A stretch of 37,938 bases of DNA from Comamonadaceae bacterium. GTDB lineage: Bacteria > Pseudomonadota > Gammaproteobacteria > Burkholderiales > Burkholderiaceae_C. Every line of letters begins with the position of its first letter. Positions within the stretch are counted from its first letter, which is position 1. The DNA lies in assembly GCA_947442105.1 (NCBI GenBank), contig CANEVH010000039.1:1-37938 (forward strand), given 5' to 3'. A program made the position numbers and the translations under genes. Below are positions 1 through 8,081 of this stretch, in pieces. The notes under the pieces are model-generated. The model saw only the letters and a program-made list of their open reading frames with translations, had not been told where the DNA came from and searched no databases.

Positions 1-79
1 CACTGCGACTGCGCGACATGCGTTCAAGTTCGGCCATTACATCCGCCGTACACGACAGTGCCACAGCAACTCGTGCCAT
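1..79 (-). CDS. N-terminus of a probable IS630-type transposase (cut by window edge)
   Basis: Only 26 codons are visible, read leftwards from an ATG at 79-77. The peptide begins MARVAVALSCTADVM and then has a short helix rich in Glu, Arg and Ser (AELERMSRSRS). This resembles the extreme N-terminus of IS630-family transposases, which open with a short strand and a helix-turn-helix, but the visible part is too short to prove it. A good Shine-Dalgarno (AGGAG) lies 8 bases upstream. A plausible sigma-70 promoter lies further upstream. It could instead be a small DNA-binding protein. The family call is from memory of such N-termini, not from a search. Confidence 0.4.
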   Translation of the reverse strand, partial: MARVAVALSCTADVMAELERMSRSRS

Positions 80-97
80 CGCATTCTCCTATGACTG

Positions 98-127
98 AAC
101 ATAGGGGTATCATAATACTATCGTCAA
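98..127 (-). promoter_or_regulatory. Putative sigma-70 promoter for the leftward partial gene
   Basis: On the minus strand a -35 box TTGACG (127-122) is separated by 18 bases from a -10 box TATGTT (103-98). The AT-rich spacer holds a small inverted repeat GTAT-N4-ATAC that could be an operator. The position, about 20 bases upstream of the start at 79, fits. The call is from the sequence only. Confidence 0.4.
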
Positions 128-143
128 TAAATGCAATTAGACA

Positions 144-902
144 CTAGCCGCGCGCGTCGGCGATCGGCTCCGCACCAAAATCCGCCCTCGCCAAATACGC
201 CAGCACCCGGGCGGCTGCGGCCTGAGGGCTCGCAAGCTGCCCATGGGCGTGCAAACCGGCAAAGTTAGGCAGATCGGGAAAAGCCTTGGGGTCCGCGCCC
301 CGCAATTGCACCTGCATATCGGTGTCCACCACGCCGGGCGCCAGCGAACACACTGTGGCGCCGTGGGGGAGCAAGGCCTCGTCGAGCGCCAAACAACGGG
401 TGAAATGGTCCATGCCTGCCTTGGCTGCGCAATACGCGCCAGACGATGCCATCGCCCGGCGGCCCAAGCCGGAAGAAATATTGAGCACCTTGCGCGGTAC
501 GGGCCAGCCCATGGTGGCCTTCAAAAATGCGGCACACAAAAGCATGGGCGCCTCCAAGCCCACACGCAGCGCGTTGGCGATATCCGCGCTGTCGCCGTCG
601 CGCAGCGGCGTGAGCGCCCCAATGACGCCTGCGTTGTTGATCAGGCTGGCGCCAACCAGCTCGGCCGGGTCCAAGGCCGCGAGCCATGGCAAGAGGCGCT
701 GGGCCACGGGCGCGGCGTCGGCCAGGTCGGCGCTCCATTGCTCCAGCCTTGCGCCGCGTTCTTGCGCGAGCGCGGCCAGATCGGCGCTGGTCTGGCGCGA
801 AATGCACAGCAGGTGCGCGCCGGGCTGTAGCAGTTGCTCGGCCATGGCGTGGCCCATGCCGCGCGAGGCGCCAGTCAAAATCGTGAGTGAATGCGGGGTC
901 AT
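144..902 (-). CDS. SDR-family NAD(P)-dependent oxidoreductase
   Basis: This is a classical short-chain dehydrogenase/reductase of 252 residues from the ATG at 902. A TTG six codons upstream (920) is possible, and neither start has a clear Shine-Dalgarno. The N-terminal Rossmann motif TGASRGMG is followed by NNAG in the middle and the catalytic YCAAK (Tyr-x3-Lys), with an upstream Ser in NISSG. The C-terminal PGVVDTDM segment is typical of the sepiapterin-reductase/YueD-like branch. The substrate cannot be told from the sequence. It stands alone on the minus strand and is divergent from yaeQ, with about 120 bases between them. Confidence 0.85.
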   Translation of the reverse strand: MTPHSLTILTGASRGMGHAMAEQLLQPGAHLLCISRQTSADLAALAQERGARLEQWSADLADAAPVAQRLLPWLAALDPAELVGASLINNAGVIGALTPLRDGDSADIANALRVGLEAPMLLCAAFLKATMGWPVPRKVLNISSGLGRRAMASSGAYCAAKAGMDHFTRCLALDEALLPHGATVCSLAPGVVDTDMQVQLRGADPKAFPDLPNFAGLHAHGQLASPQAAAARVLAYLARADFGAEPIADARG

Positions 903-1022
903 GGTGGTGTCGTAAAGCAAGGGAAAAAAGGGCGGGTGGCAGTGCGAGCGCAGCCTGCCCGGTCATTCTGACAGCCGCCTGAGACGGCTTTCGGCGCCAG
1001 GCCCATCCGTCACAATCGACGC

Positions 1023-1583
1023 ATGGCCATTAAATCAACGATCTTCAAAGCCCACCTGCATATCGCAGACATCGACCACAGCTACTACGCCGACCACGCC
1101 ATGACGCTGGCGCGCCACCCCAGCGAGACCGATGAACGCATGATGGTCCGACTGGTCGCCCTGGCCCTGCACGCCCACGAATTGCAAACCGTGTGCGGCG
1201 GCGACGGCACCTTGACCTTTGGCGCCGGCTTGTCGGACGTGGACGAGCCCGACGTCTGGCTGCGCGACTTCACCGGCCAAACCAAACTCTGGATGGAAGT
1301 GGGCCAACCGGAGGACAAACCGCTCATCAAAGCCTGCGGCAAGGCCGACCAGGTGGTCTTGTACTGCTTTAACCACGCCGCAGAAGTGTGGTGGCGCACC
1401 ATGGAAGCCAAACTCAGCCGCCCCAAAAACCTGCGCGTCTACCGCATCCCCACCCTGGCGTCCCAAGCGCTCATTCCCCTGGCCCAGCGCAGCATGCAGT
1501 TGCAGGCCACGGTGCAAGAGGGCGCCTTGACGCTCAGCGATGACCGCAATACGGTGGAGATTGAGCCGGTTCGGTGGAAGTAG
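1023..1583 (+). CDS. yaeQ: YaeQ family protein
   Basis: The 186-residue product matches the YaeQ family along its full length: N-terminal MAIKSTIFKAHL, then DHSYYADHAMTLARHPSETDERMMVRL, then the DEPDVW and WMEVGQP segments. YaeQ proteins have a compact PD-(D/E)xK nuclease-like fold. They were first noted as able to suppress loss of the transcription factor RfaH in enterobacteria, but their biochemical role is unsettled. The length is normal for the family. The gene is monocistronic in appearance, with 77 bases to the next gene, which has its own promoter candidate. Confidence 0.9.
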   Translation: MAIKSTIFKAHLHIADIDHSYYADHAMTLARHPSETDERMMVRLVALALHAHELQTVCGGDGTLTFGAGLSDVDEPDVWLRDFTGQTKLWMEVGQPEDKPLIKACGKADQVVLYCFNHAAEVWWRTMEAKLSRPKNLRVYRIPTLASQALIPLAQRSMQLQATVQEGALTLSDDRNTVEIEPVRWK

Positions 1584-1596
1584 GGGTGCGTTGCGT

Positions 1597-1629
1597 TTGT
1601 ATGGACACCCTAGGTTTTGTCAATACAAT
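1597..1629 (+). promoter_or_regulatory. Putative promoter/operator of the toxin-antitoxin pair
   Basis: A TACAAT hexamer at 1624-1629 is a good -10 box match about 32 bases before the antitoxin ATG. An inverted pair TTGTAT (1597-1602) and ATACAA (1623-1628) overlaps it. Such an arrangement would suit autorepression by the antitoxin or toxin-antitoxin complex, as is usual for RelB/ParD-like modules. No convincing -35 box is seen at standard spacing. Confidence 0.3.
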
Positions 1630-1660
1630 GAGTTTGCATTTAACTTGAAAAGGCAGAGCC

Positions 1661-2008
1661 ATGGCACGCGACACAACCGTTCAATTCCGCATGGATGCAA
1701 GCATCAAGGAAGACGCTTTTGCAGTCTTCCGTGAAATGGGCATCAGCCCGTCCGAGGCGGTGCGGGTGTTTTTCAAGCAAGTTCAAAAAACGCGCTCCTT
1801 GCCCTTCAAGGTGACGCCGGACGAAGAAGCCTTGGCGCCAGGCGAGCTGGAGCAGGGCTACCAAGACTGGTTGCGCTTTCGCCTGGCGCAAACCGTCAAA
1901 GCGCTGGACCGTGGCGAGATGCCAAGCTACCCCGCAGAAGCAGCGAGGGCCGTTCTGCAGCAGCGCCTGGCCGCGCGACGCACAAGGCAACCCAAGCCCG
2001 TGCTGTAA
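1661..2008 (+). CDS. RelB/DinJ-type antitoxin (type II toxin-antitoxin)
   Basis: The 115-residue product begins with a ribbon-helix-helix pattern: strand TVQFRMDASIKEDA, then helix, then MGISPSEAVRVFF. This is typical of RelB/DinJ antitoxins, which bind their own operator as dimers and neutralise the partner toxin with the C-terminal part. The C-terminal half (residues ~50-115) is basic and longer than in DinJ (about 86 residues). The toxin gene follows after only 5 bases, supporting one operon. The start ATG at 1661 has a modest Shine-Dalgarno (AAGGCAG). The family call is confident; the exact toxin target is not known. Confidence 0.85.
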   Translation: MARDTTVQFRMDASIKEDAFAVFREMGISPSEAVRVFFKQVQKTRSLPFKVTPDEEALAPGELEQGYQDWLRFRLAQTVKALDRGEMPSYPAEAARAVLQQRLAARRTRQPKPVL

Positions 2009-2013
2009 CACCG

Positions 2014-2319
2014 ATGGCAATCCGGTGGTCTGACTTTGCGCTGCAAAGTCTGGAGGAAATTGTGAGCTACTACGAGTTGGAAGCTGGGCCCCAAGTGGCC
2101 GACGCCGTTGCCGCGCGCATTTTTGGCCAGGTTGATCAAGTGGCGGCAATGCCTACGGCGTGTCCGCCAAGCGACCTGTTTCCCGGCGCCAGAAAGCTCG
2201 TGATCAGTCGCCTGCCCTACGTGGCCTTTATCCGGGCCTTGTCTCCTGCGGTTTGGGAGGTGATTGACATCGTGCACACCTCGCGAAAGCTGCCCAAAAT
2301 GGACCGGTACAGCAAATAG
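2014..2319 (+). CDS. RelE/ParE-family toxin
   Basis: This 101-residue protein has the ParE/RelE superfamily layout: MAIRWSDFALQSLEEIVSYY at the N-terminus, a helical hairpin, then RKLVISRLPYVAFI and a closing strand VWEVIDIVHTSRKLP. The conserved Arg-containing strand and the terminal basic tail fit ParE-like members, which inhibit gyrase, but RelE-like mRNA interferases share the fold and cannot be excluded. It is encoded directly after the antitoxin. The gene is convergent with recJ, whose stop lies 31 bases downstream. Confidence 0.85.
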   Translation: MAIRWSDFALQSLEEIVSYYELEAGPQVADAVAARIFGQVDQVAAMPTACPPSDLFPGARKLVISRLPYVAFIRALSPAVWEVIDIVHTSRKLPKMDRYSK

Positions 2320-2350
2320 GGGCTGTTCTCCGCGCTCGGCGTGCGTCGCC

Positions 2351-4060
2351 TCACTCCTGCACCCCCTCCACAAAAAACTTCACCCTTCGCACCCCGTTCC
2401 ACTCATCGGCGTCCAAACGAAAGGCCATGGTCACCTTGGCGGGCAGGGGCTCGGTGTGGCCGAACCAGATGGCGTCTACCGGTTCGCCTTGGTGTTTGAG
2501 TTTGAGTGACAGGTGTTTTTCGCCCACCAGGCGTTGCGAGATCACTTCCACCTCTTCGCTGAAGGTGGGGGCGGCAAAGCCTTGGCCCCAGACGGCTTGG
2601 TGCAGGGTGTCGACCAGGTCGACGCGGCGGTAGGCGGGCAAGAGGGGGCCGTCGGTGGCCAGGCGGCGTTGCAGGGTGGCGGCGTCTAGCCACTCGTGGG
2701 CGACTTCGCTTAAGCCTTGCTCGAAAGTGTCCAAATGCTCCTCGGCAATGGTGCAGCCTGCGGCCATGGCGTGGCCGCCAAAGCGCAGCAACACGCCGGG
2801 GTAGCGCTTGGCCACCAGGTCCAGCGCGTCGCGCAAGTGAAAGCCGGGAATCGAGCGGCCCGAGCCCTTGAGTTCGTGCTCTTTGCCCGGCGCCTGGCTT
2901 GCGGCAAACACAAAGGTGGGGCGGTGCAGCTTGTCCTTGATGCGCGAAGCCACGATGCCGACCACGCCCTCGTGGAAATCGGGGTCAAACACGCAAATCG
3001 CCGGGGGCGGCTCGTCGCCTTCGTCAAACAGCGACTCGGCCACCACCATGGCCTGTTCGCGCATGTCGCCCTCAATCACCCGGCGCTCGCGGTTGATGCC
3101 GTCCAGGGTGCGCGCCAGCTCGTCGGCGCGCGCCGGGTCGTCGGTGAGCAAGCATTCAATGCCCAGCGTCATGTCCGACAGGCGCCCTGCCGCGTTGATG
3201 CGCGGCCCCAGGGCAAAGCCGAAGTCAAACGTCGTGGCGGTGGCCGCCTGGCGGCCCGAAGCCACAAACAAGGCCGCCAGCCCGGCGGGCATGGCCAGCG
3301 CACGCACGCGTTTCAGACCCTGTGCGACCAAGCGGCGATTGTTGGCGTCCAGGCGCACCACGTCGGCTACGGTGCCGAGCGCGACCAAAGGTAAAAGTGC
3401 ATCGAGTTTGGGTTGTGTGGCTGCATCCAATACGCCGCGCGTGCGCAGTTCGCTGCGCAGCGCCAGCAGCACGTAAAACATCACGCCCACCCCCGCCATG
3501 GCCTTGCTCTCAAAAGTGCAGCCGGGCTGGTTGGGGTTGACGATGACGTTGGCGTCCGGCAGGGCGGCTGCGGGCAGGTGGTGGTCGGTCACCAGCACTT
3601 GCAGGCCCAGCGCCTTGGCGTGGGCCACGCCCTCTATGCTGGCAATGCCGTTGTCCACGGTGATCAACACATCAGCGCCCTGGTCAAACACGCGCTGGGC
3701 GATGGGCGCAGTCAGGCCGTAGCCGTCCACCACGCGGTCGGGCACCAAGTAATTGACGTGTTGCGCGCCCAACAGGCGCAGACCGCGCACGCCCACGGCG
3801 CAGGCGGTGGCGCCGTCGCAGTCGTAGTCGGCCACGATGCACAGGCGTTTTTGCGCGGCAATGGCGTCGGCCAGCAAGACGGCGGCGTCTGTCACGCCTT
3901 TGAGCCCGGCGGGAGGCAGCAGTTTGGCCAGGGCGTTGTCCAGTTCCTCGGGGCGGGTAACTCCCCGCGCGGCGTAGAGCTGGGCCAGCAACGGGTGGAC
4001 TCCGGCTTGTTCCAGCGCCCAGACACTGCGCGGGGGGATGTCGCGGGGGATGATGTTCAT
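2351..4060 (-). CDS. recJ: Single-stranded-DNA-specific exonuclease RecJ
   Basis: The 569-residue product is a full-length RecJ, a 5'-3' exonuclease on single-stranded DNA used in RecF-pathway recombination, base excision and mismatch repair. The DHH-domain motifs are visible: IVADYDCDGATA, ITVDNGI and VTDHHLP, followed by VNPNQPGC. The DHHA1 region has FGGHAMAAGC near residue 460, and an OB-like C-terminal domain follows. These residues coordinate the metal ions. The ATG at 4060 overlaps the stop of the upstream RpfE-type gene by 4 bases (ATGA), so the two are probably translated together. Confidence 0.97.
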   Translation of the reverse strand: MNIIPRDIPPRSVWALEQAGVHPLLAQLYAARGVTRPEELDNALAKLLPPAGLKGVTDAAVLLADAIAAQKRLCIVADYDCDGATACAVGVRGLRLLGAQHVNYLVPDRVVDGYGLTAPIAQRVFDQGADVLITVDNGIASIEGVAHAKALGLQVLVTDHHLPAAALPDANVIVNPNQPGCTFESKAMAGVGVMFYVLLALRSELRTRGVLDAATQPKLDALLPLVALGTVADVVRLDANNRRLVAQGLKRVRALAMPAGLAALFVASGRQAATATTFDFGFALGPRINAAGRLSDMTLGIECLLTDDPARADELARTLDGINRERRVIEGDMREQAMVVAESLFDEGDEPPPAICVFDPDFHEGVVGIVASRIKDKLHRPTFVFAASQAPGKEHELKGSGRSIPGFHLRDALDLVAKRYPGVLLRFGGHAMAAGCTIAEEHLDTFEQGLSEVAHEWLDAATLQRRLATDGPLLPAYRRVDLVDTLHQAVWGQGFAAPTFSEEVEVISQRLVGEKHLSLKLKHQGEPVDAIWFGHTEPLPAKVTMAFRLDADEWNGVRRVKFFVEGVQE

Positions 4061-4998
4061 AAGGTCTTCAAAATGCTTGCGGGGCGGGTCGCGTCAAAAG
4101 TGCCAAGGAGCCGACTCCACAGGCTGCGCGGCTGCTGGCGCCAAGTTTGCGCGCGGTGGCTGCCGCACAGGGTGAGGGCGATGGGGGGGGCGCTAGGCGC
4201 CGGGCTATTTTTGAGCGCCCGCAGCAGCTCGGCCAGTGGACCCGCATCGAGGTCTTGCCACGCTTGCACCCAGGCGGGGGCATCGTCGCGCAGTGCGGGA
4301 GCCGTCAGCGCATCCAGCACAGTAGCTTGCAGCAGGGGCGCTGGATTAGGCGGCAAGTCGCCCGTGCCGCTAAGCCAAAACGAGTTCACCATGGGCGCGC
4401 CACGGGCCACACGGGCGTCGTTAATGGGGTGGGTGTAGAGCAGCATTTGCATTTCGTTTTGCAGGCGGCGCAGCAGTTTGGCGGCGTCTTGGCGCGGCAT
4501 CCAGCGGTCCACCGACTGGCCGCGCACGCGCTCCAGCGAAGCCGTGGCCAAGCCGCGCAGGGCTTCGCCCTCTGCCAACCAGGTGCAGGCGTCCAGCCAG
4601 TGCAGCGTGAGGCCGTCTTCCAAAAAATAGGGCTGCATGGCCCGCATCAAGACCTGCGACTCGGCATCGCTCAAGTCCAAAGTAGCCGGGTCTTGCATGG
4701 AAACATGGTCGGCGTGCACTACGAGGTGGCAGGGGCTGACCAGGCCGTAGGCGGCGCTGGGTTTAAACAGGGGCAGGGCGGCGGCGCGCAAGGCGGCCCA
4801 GGGAATCAGGCCATCGGCGTAGGCATGGTTGGACAGCACGCGCTCGGCCAAGGGCGAGAGGTCGCTGTCCGTCCCAAGCAGCGCGCCGCTGGGGCGAAGG
4901 GTGCGCAGCAGCGTGCGCAAATGGGGTAGTGCTAGCCGTTCCGGTGCCGCCTGGCATTGGGGGCCGGCGGCTGCGGCGAAGGGGATCACGAGGTGCAT
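4057..4998 (-). CDS. RpfE-type regulatory / phosphoglycerate-mutase-like protein
   Basis: I place the start at the ATG at 4998 (MHLVIPFAAAAG), giving 313 residues, because the upstream 31 in-frame codons are Pro/Arg-rich and unlike the family. The conserved core contains WLDACTWL, LRRLQNEMQMLLYTHPIND and NSFWLSGTG. This matches proteins annotated as RpfE-type regulatory proteins or cofactor-independent phosphoglycerate-mutase-like proteins in Burkholderiales and Xanthomonadales. A location next to recJ is also seen for rpfE in Xanthomonas. The actual function is not established, and a catalytic role is not evident from the sequence. Confidence 0.75.
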   Translation of the reverse strand: MHLVIPFAAAAGPQCQAAPERLALPHLRTLLRTLRPSGALLGTDSDLSPLAERVLSNHAYADGLIPWAALRAAALPLFKPSAAYGLVSPCHLVVHADHVSMQDPATLDLSDAESQVLMRAMQPYFLEDGLTLHWLDACTWLAEGEALRGLATASLERVRGQSVDRWMPRQDAAKLLRRLQNEMQMLLYTHPINDARVARGAPMVNSFWLSGTGDLPPNPAPLLQATVLDALTAPALRDDAPAWVQAWQDLDAGPLAELLRALKNSPAPSAPPIALTLCGSHRAQTWRQQPRSLWSRLLGTFDATRPASILKTL

Positions 4999-5119
4999 GG
5001 GGCCATTGTCCCGCACCGGCGGCGGTGGTCTTGTGGCGGCCCTGTCCTGCGGCGCGGTCCCCTGGCAGTCTGCTGCGAGCGCCTGCGACAATCAGCTCAA
5101 ACGTCATCAAGGATTTGCA

Positions 5120-5281
5120 ATGAAGTGGTTTTTTATGCTGGCCGTGGTGTTGGCTTGTGCTGGTTGCGCTGTGGTGGCCGTTGCTGACGCCGTGGTCACT
5201 ACCGGGGCGGTGGTGGTGAAAACCGGCGTCAAAGCCGCCGGTGCGGTCGTGGGCGCGGTGCTGCCGGAATCGTCCAAGTGA
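5120..5281 (+). CDS. Small lipoprotein
   Basis: The 53-residue product starts at the ATG at 5120 (MKWFFMLAVVLACAGC). A hydrophobic signal segment is followed by two candidate lipobox cysteines, in VLAC and CAGC. The mature part is a short Val/Ala/Gly-rich repeat-like stretch with TTGAVVVKTG and KAAGAVVGAV, ending in PESSK. It is likely anchored to the outer or inner membrane. Similar tiny lipoproteins are common in Burkholderiales, with no known function. The stop overlaps or lies next to the lolC start, and a lipoprotein right beside the lipoprotein exporter is a neat pairing. It is divergent from the RpfE-type gene. Confidence 0.7.
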   Translation: MKWFFMLAVVLACAGCAVVAVADAVVTTGAVVVKTGVKAAGAVVGAVLPESSK

Positions 5282-5283
5282 CC

Positions 5284-6546
5284 ATGCTGCAAAACCTTCC
5301 CTTTGAGTTGCGCATCGGCTGGCGCTACACCCGTGCTGGCCGCTCCACCCGGCGCAATGGCTTTATTTCCTTCATCTCGGGCGTGTCCATGCTCGGCATT
5401 GCGCTGGGGGTGGCGGCGCTAATCATTGTGCTTAGCGTGATGAACGGCTTCCAAAAAGAGGTGCGCGACCGCATGCTTAGCGTGGTGTCGCACATCGAGA
5501 TTTACGCCCTGGGCGGCGTGGCGCTGCCCGACGTGGCGCAAACCCTCACGCAAGCGCGCGCCAACCCCCAGGTCGTGGGCGCAGCGCCCTTTATCGCGGC
5601 GCAGGCCCTGCTGGCGCGCGGCGAGGACATGAAGGGCGTGCTGGTGCGCGGCATTGACCCGGCGCTAGAGCCCGAGGTCACCGACCTGGCCACGCCGGGT
5701 CAGCAAGCGGTGTTGCAGCAGCTCCAGCCGGGCGGTTTTGGCGTGGTGCTGGGCGGCGAGCTGGCCCGGTCCATGGGCGTGCGCTTAGGCGACGTGGTTA
5801 CCCTGGTGGCCCCGAGCGGGCAGGTCACTCCCGCCGGCGTGGTGCCGCGCCTGAAGCAAATGACGGTGTTAGGCACTTTTGATTCGGGACACTTTGAATA
5901 CGACTCCACGCTGGCGCTGGTGCATTGGCAAGACGCGGCCAAGGTATTTCGCTTAGAAGGCCCCACCGGCGTGCGCCTTAAGCTGCGCGACTTGCACCAG
6001 GCGCGTCTGGTGGCGCAAGACCTGAGCGACACGCTGGGCGGCGGCTATTTGGTGCGCGACTGGACGCGGCAAAACCGCAGCTGGTTTGCCGCCGTGCAGG
6101 TAGAAAAACGCATGATGTTCATCATCCTCACCCTGATCGTGGCGGTGGCAGCCTTCAACCTGGTCAGCACCTTGGTGATGACGGTCACCGACAAGCGCGC
6201 CGATATCGCGATATTGCGCACGATAGGCGCCAGTCCCGGCAGCCTCATGGGCATTTTTATGGTGCAAGGGGCAATGGTGGGGCTGATCGGCACGGGCGCG
6301 GGCTTGCTGCTGGGCTTGGGCGTGGCCTTCAACATCGACGTCATCGTGCCCGCACTGGAGCACCTGCTGGGCGCCACGTTTTTGCCGCAAGACATTTACC
6401 TGATCAGCCGCATGCCCAGCGACCCGCAGCGCGCCGACATCCTGCCCGTGGCGCTGATCAGCCTGGCCATGGCCTTTGTCGCCACCCTGTACCCCAGCTG
6501 GCGCGCCTCCCAAGTCAACCCTGCCGAGGCGCTGCGCTATGAATGA
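5284..6546 (+). CDS. lolC: Lipoprotein-releasing ABC transporter permease LolC/LolE
   Basis: The 420-residue inner-membrane permease starts at ATG 5284; a GTG at 5278 would overlap the preceding stop as GTGA. The N-terminus [13 protein letters not shown] and the first membrane segment ([19 protein letters not shown], followed by VMNGFQKEV) are diagnostic of LolC/E. A large periplasmic domain follows (about residues 50-270), then three membrane segments ([19 protein letters not shown], the [19 protein letters not shown] region and a final [19 protein letters not shown]) and the PAEALRYE tail. With LolD it would extract outer-membrane lipoproteins and pass them to LolA. Only one permease gene is present, so it may act as a homodimer, as in LolF-type systems. 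Confidence 0.93.
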   Translation: MLQNLPFELRIGWRYTRAGRSTRRNGFISFISGVSMLGIALGVAALIIVLSVMNGFQKEVRDRMLSVVSHIEIYALGGVALPDVAQTLTQARANPQVVGAAPFIAAQALLARGEDMKGVLVRGIDPALEPEVTDLATPGQQAVLQQLQPGGFGVVLGGELARSMGVRLGDVVTLVAPSGQVTPAGVVPRLKQMTVLGTFDSGHFEYDSTLALVHWQDAAKVFRLEGPTGVRLKLRDLHQARLVAQDLSDTLGGGYLVRDWTRQNRSWFAAVQVEKRMMFIILTLIVAVAAFNLVSTLVMTVTDKRADIAILRTIGASPGSLMGIFMVQGAMVGLIGTGAGLLLGLGVAFNIDVIVPALEHLLGATFLPQDIYLISRMPSDPQRADILPVALISLAMAFVATLYPSWRASQVNPAEALRYE

Positions 6547-7234
6547 TTCCATGCCCATCCTGCAATGCCAGGGCCTGCGCAAGCGGTTCACGGAAGGCCG
6601 CCTGGACGTGACCGTGCTCCAGGGTATTGACCTCGAAGTGCGGCGCGGTGAGACCCTGGCCATCGTGGGCACCTCAGGCTCGGGCAAATCGACGCTCTTG
6701 CACTTGCTCGGTGGCCTGGACGCGCCCAGCGGCGGCAGCGTGCGCCTCTGCGGTGCCGCCCTGGCCGATCTGGACGCGGCGGCCCAGGGCCGCCTGCGCA
6801 ACCGGCACCTGGGTTTTGTATACCAGTTCCACCATCTCTTGCCTGAATTCAGCGCGCTGGAAAACGTGGCCATGCCCCTGACCATCCGCCGCGCCGCGCC
6901 CGCGCAAGCCACGGCGCAGGCCAGCGCCATGCTAGAGCGCGTGGGTTTGGCCCAGCGCCTGCACCATCGCCCGGCCGAACTCTCGGGCGGCGAGCGCCAG
7001 CGTGTGGCCATCGCCCGCGCGCTGGTCACCCGGCCTGACTGCGTGCTGGCCGACGAGCCCACCGGCAACCTGGACCGGCGCACCGCCGACGGCGTGTTTG
7101 ACCTGATGCTGGACCTGGCGCGCGAACACGGCACTGCCTTTGTGCTGGTCACGCACGACGCCGCCTTGGCACGCCGCTGCAGCCGCCAGTTGCGCCTGGA
7201 CCAGGGGCAACTCCAGCAGCTACTGACCGAATAA
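6539..7234 (+). CDS. lolD: Lipoprotein-releasing system ATP-binding protein LolD
   Basis: The ATG at 6539 lies inside the last codons of lolC (8-base overlap) and gives 231 residues, normal for LolD. The ABC ATPase motifs are complete: Walker A GTSGSGKS (residues 44-51), Q-loop at Gln96 ([12 protein letters not shown]), signature LSGGE (148-152) and Walker [12 protein letters not shown] (169-179). The FHHLLPEF segment is characteristic of the LolD mating loop that contacts LolC/E. It powers lipoprotein release at the inner membrane. The coupling to lolC is evident from the overlap. Confidence 0.95.
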   Translation: MNDSMPILQCQGLRKRFTEGRLDVTVLQGIDLEVRRGETLAIVGTSGSGKSTLLHLLGGLDAPSGGSVRLCGAALADLDAAAQGRLRNRHLGFVYQFHHLLPEFSALENVAMPLTIRRAAPAQATAQASAMLERVGLAQRLHHRPAELSGGERQRVAIARALVTRPDCVLADEPTGNLDRRTADGVFDLMLDLAREHGTAFVLVTHDAALARRCSRQLRLDQGQLQQLLTE

Positions 7235-7259
7235 GTGTGCGGAAAGAAGGTATGACCTG

Positions 7260-8081
7260 ATGCGCTGGTTGTCTGGTTTTTTGTGCGTATGTGTGTTCTT
7301 GCCCTCGGTGTGCGCCGCCGACGTGGTTCAAGGTTTGACAGAGGCGCAAATGGCGCCGGGACGGCTTCAGCGCGTGGCATCTGCCCGCGAGGGGGCGGAT
7401 ATTCCGGTGTACCTACGTGCCACGCCCGACGCTAAGGGTACTTTGGTGATGCTGCCCGGCGGCAGTGGAGGCATCGGTAAGGTGGGTGCGCAGGGCTGGC
7501 CCGATGGCTCTAATTTTTTGGTCCGTAGCGCCCCTTTGTTTGCAGCCCAAGGATTTAACTTAGCCCTTGTGTCCCGACCCAGTGACCAGACGGAAATGGA
7601 CTACCCGTTTCGCGTCAGCGAACCGGCCATGGACGATCTGCGCCGTGTGCTGCGCCAGGTGAAGGCTAGTTTTGTCGCTCCGGTGTGGGTGGTGGGTACT
7701 AGCAGGGGAACGGTCTCGGGTACTGCGGCTGCTATCGCCTTGCGCGGCGAGGGTTTGATCGACGGCCTGGTGCTCACCTCTAGCGTTACGCTGGCTAAAA
7801 CCACGGGCGCGGTGCCTACGCAGGCGCTGGACAAGATCACCGTTCCCGTGCTGGTTATGCACCATGAAAAAGACGCCTGCCGGGTCTGCCGCCCTCATGA
7901 GGTGCCCGCCATTGATCGCGGGCTCGTGAACAGCCGCAGGCATGCATTTGTGATGTTCAGCGCGGGCGAAGGCGAAAGCGGAAACCCTTGTGATGCATTG
8001 CATTTCCACGGATTTATTGGCGCAGAGCCGCAGGCGGTTGAGCGCATCACGGACTGGATCGCGGCCACGCCGATGCCATGA
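7260..8081 (+). CDS. Secreted alpha/beta hydrolase
   Basis: The 273-residue protein begins with a Sec signal peptide (MRWLSGFLCVCVFLPSVCAA, cleavage after about residue 20). The body has the alpha/beta hydrolase pattern: LPGGSGG oxyanion loop (65-71), nucleophile elbow GTSRG with Ser148, a late acid in HEKDAC (Asp205), and His at HFHG (248/250). Cys207 and Cys210 (CRVC) and Cys244 could form periplasmic disulfides. The Shine-Dalgarno AGAAGG is 9 bases before the ATG. Its stop overlaps the tatD start. The substrate is unknown; the protein probably acts in the periplasm. Confidence 0.8.
   Translation: MRWLSGFLCVCVFLPSVCAADVVQGLTEAQMAPGRLQRVASAREGADIPVYLRATPDAKGTLVMLPGGSGGIGKVGAQGWPDGSNFLVRSAPLFAAQGFNLALVSRPSDQTEMDYPFRVSEPAMDDLRRVLRQVKASFVAPVWVVGTSRGTVSGTAAAIALRGEGLIDGLVLTSSVTLAKTTGAVPTQALDKITVPVLVMHHEKDACRVCRPHEVPAIDRGLVNSRRHAFVMFSAGEGESGNPCDALHFHGFIGAEPQAVERITDWIAATPMP

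Noticed and set aside
3413-4438. Long plus-strand frame opposite recJ and the RpfE-type gene
   Set aside because: It spans two convincing minus-strand genes and has a biased His/Gly/Ala composition typical of a shadow frame.
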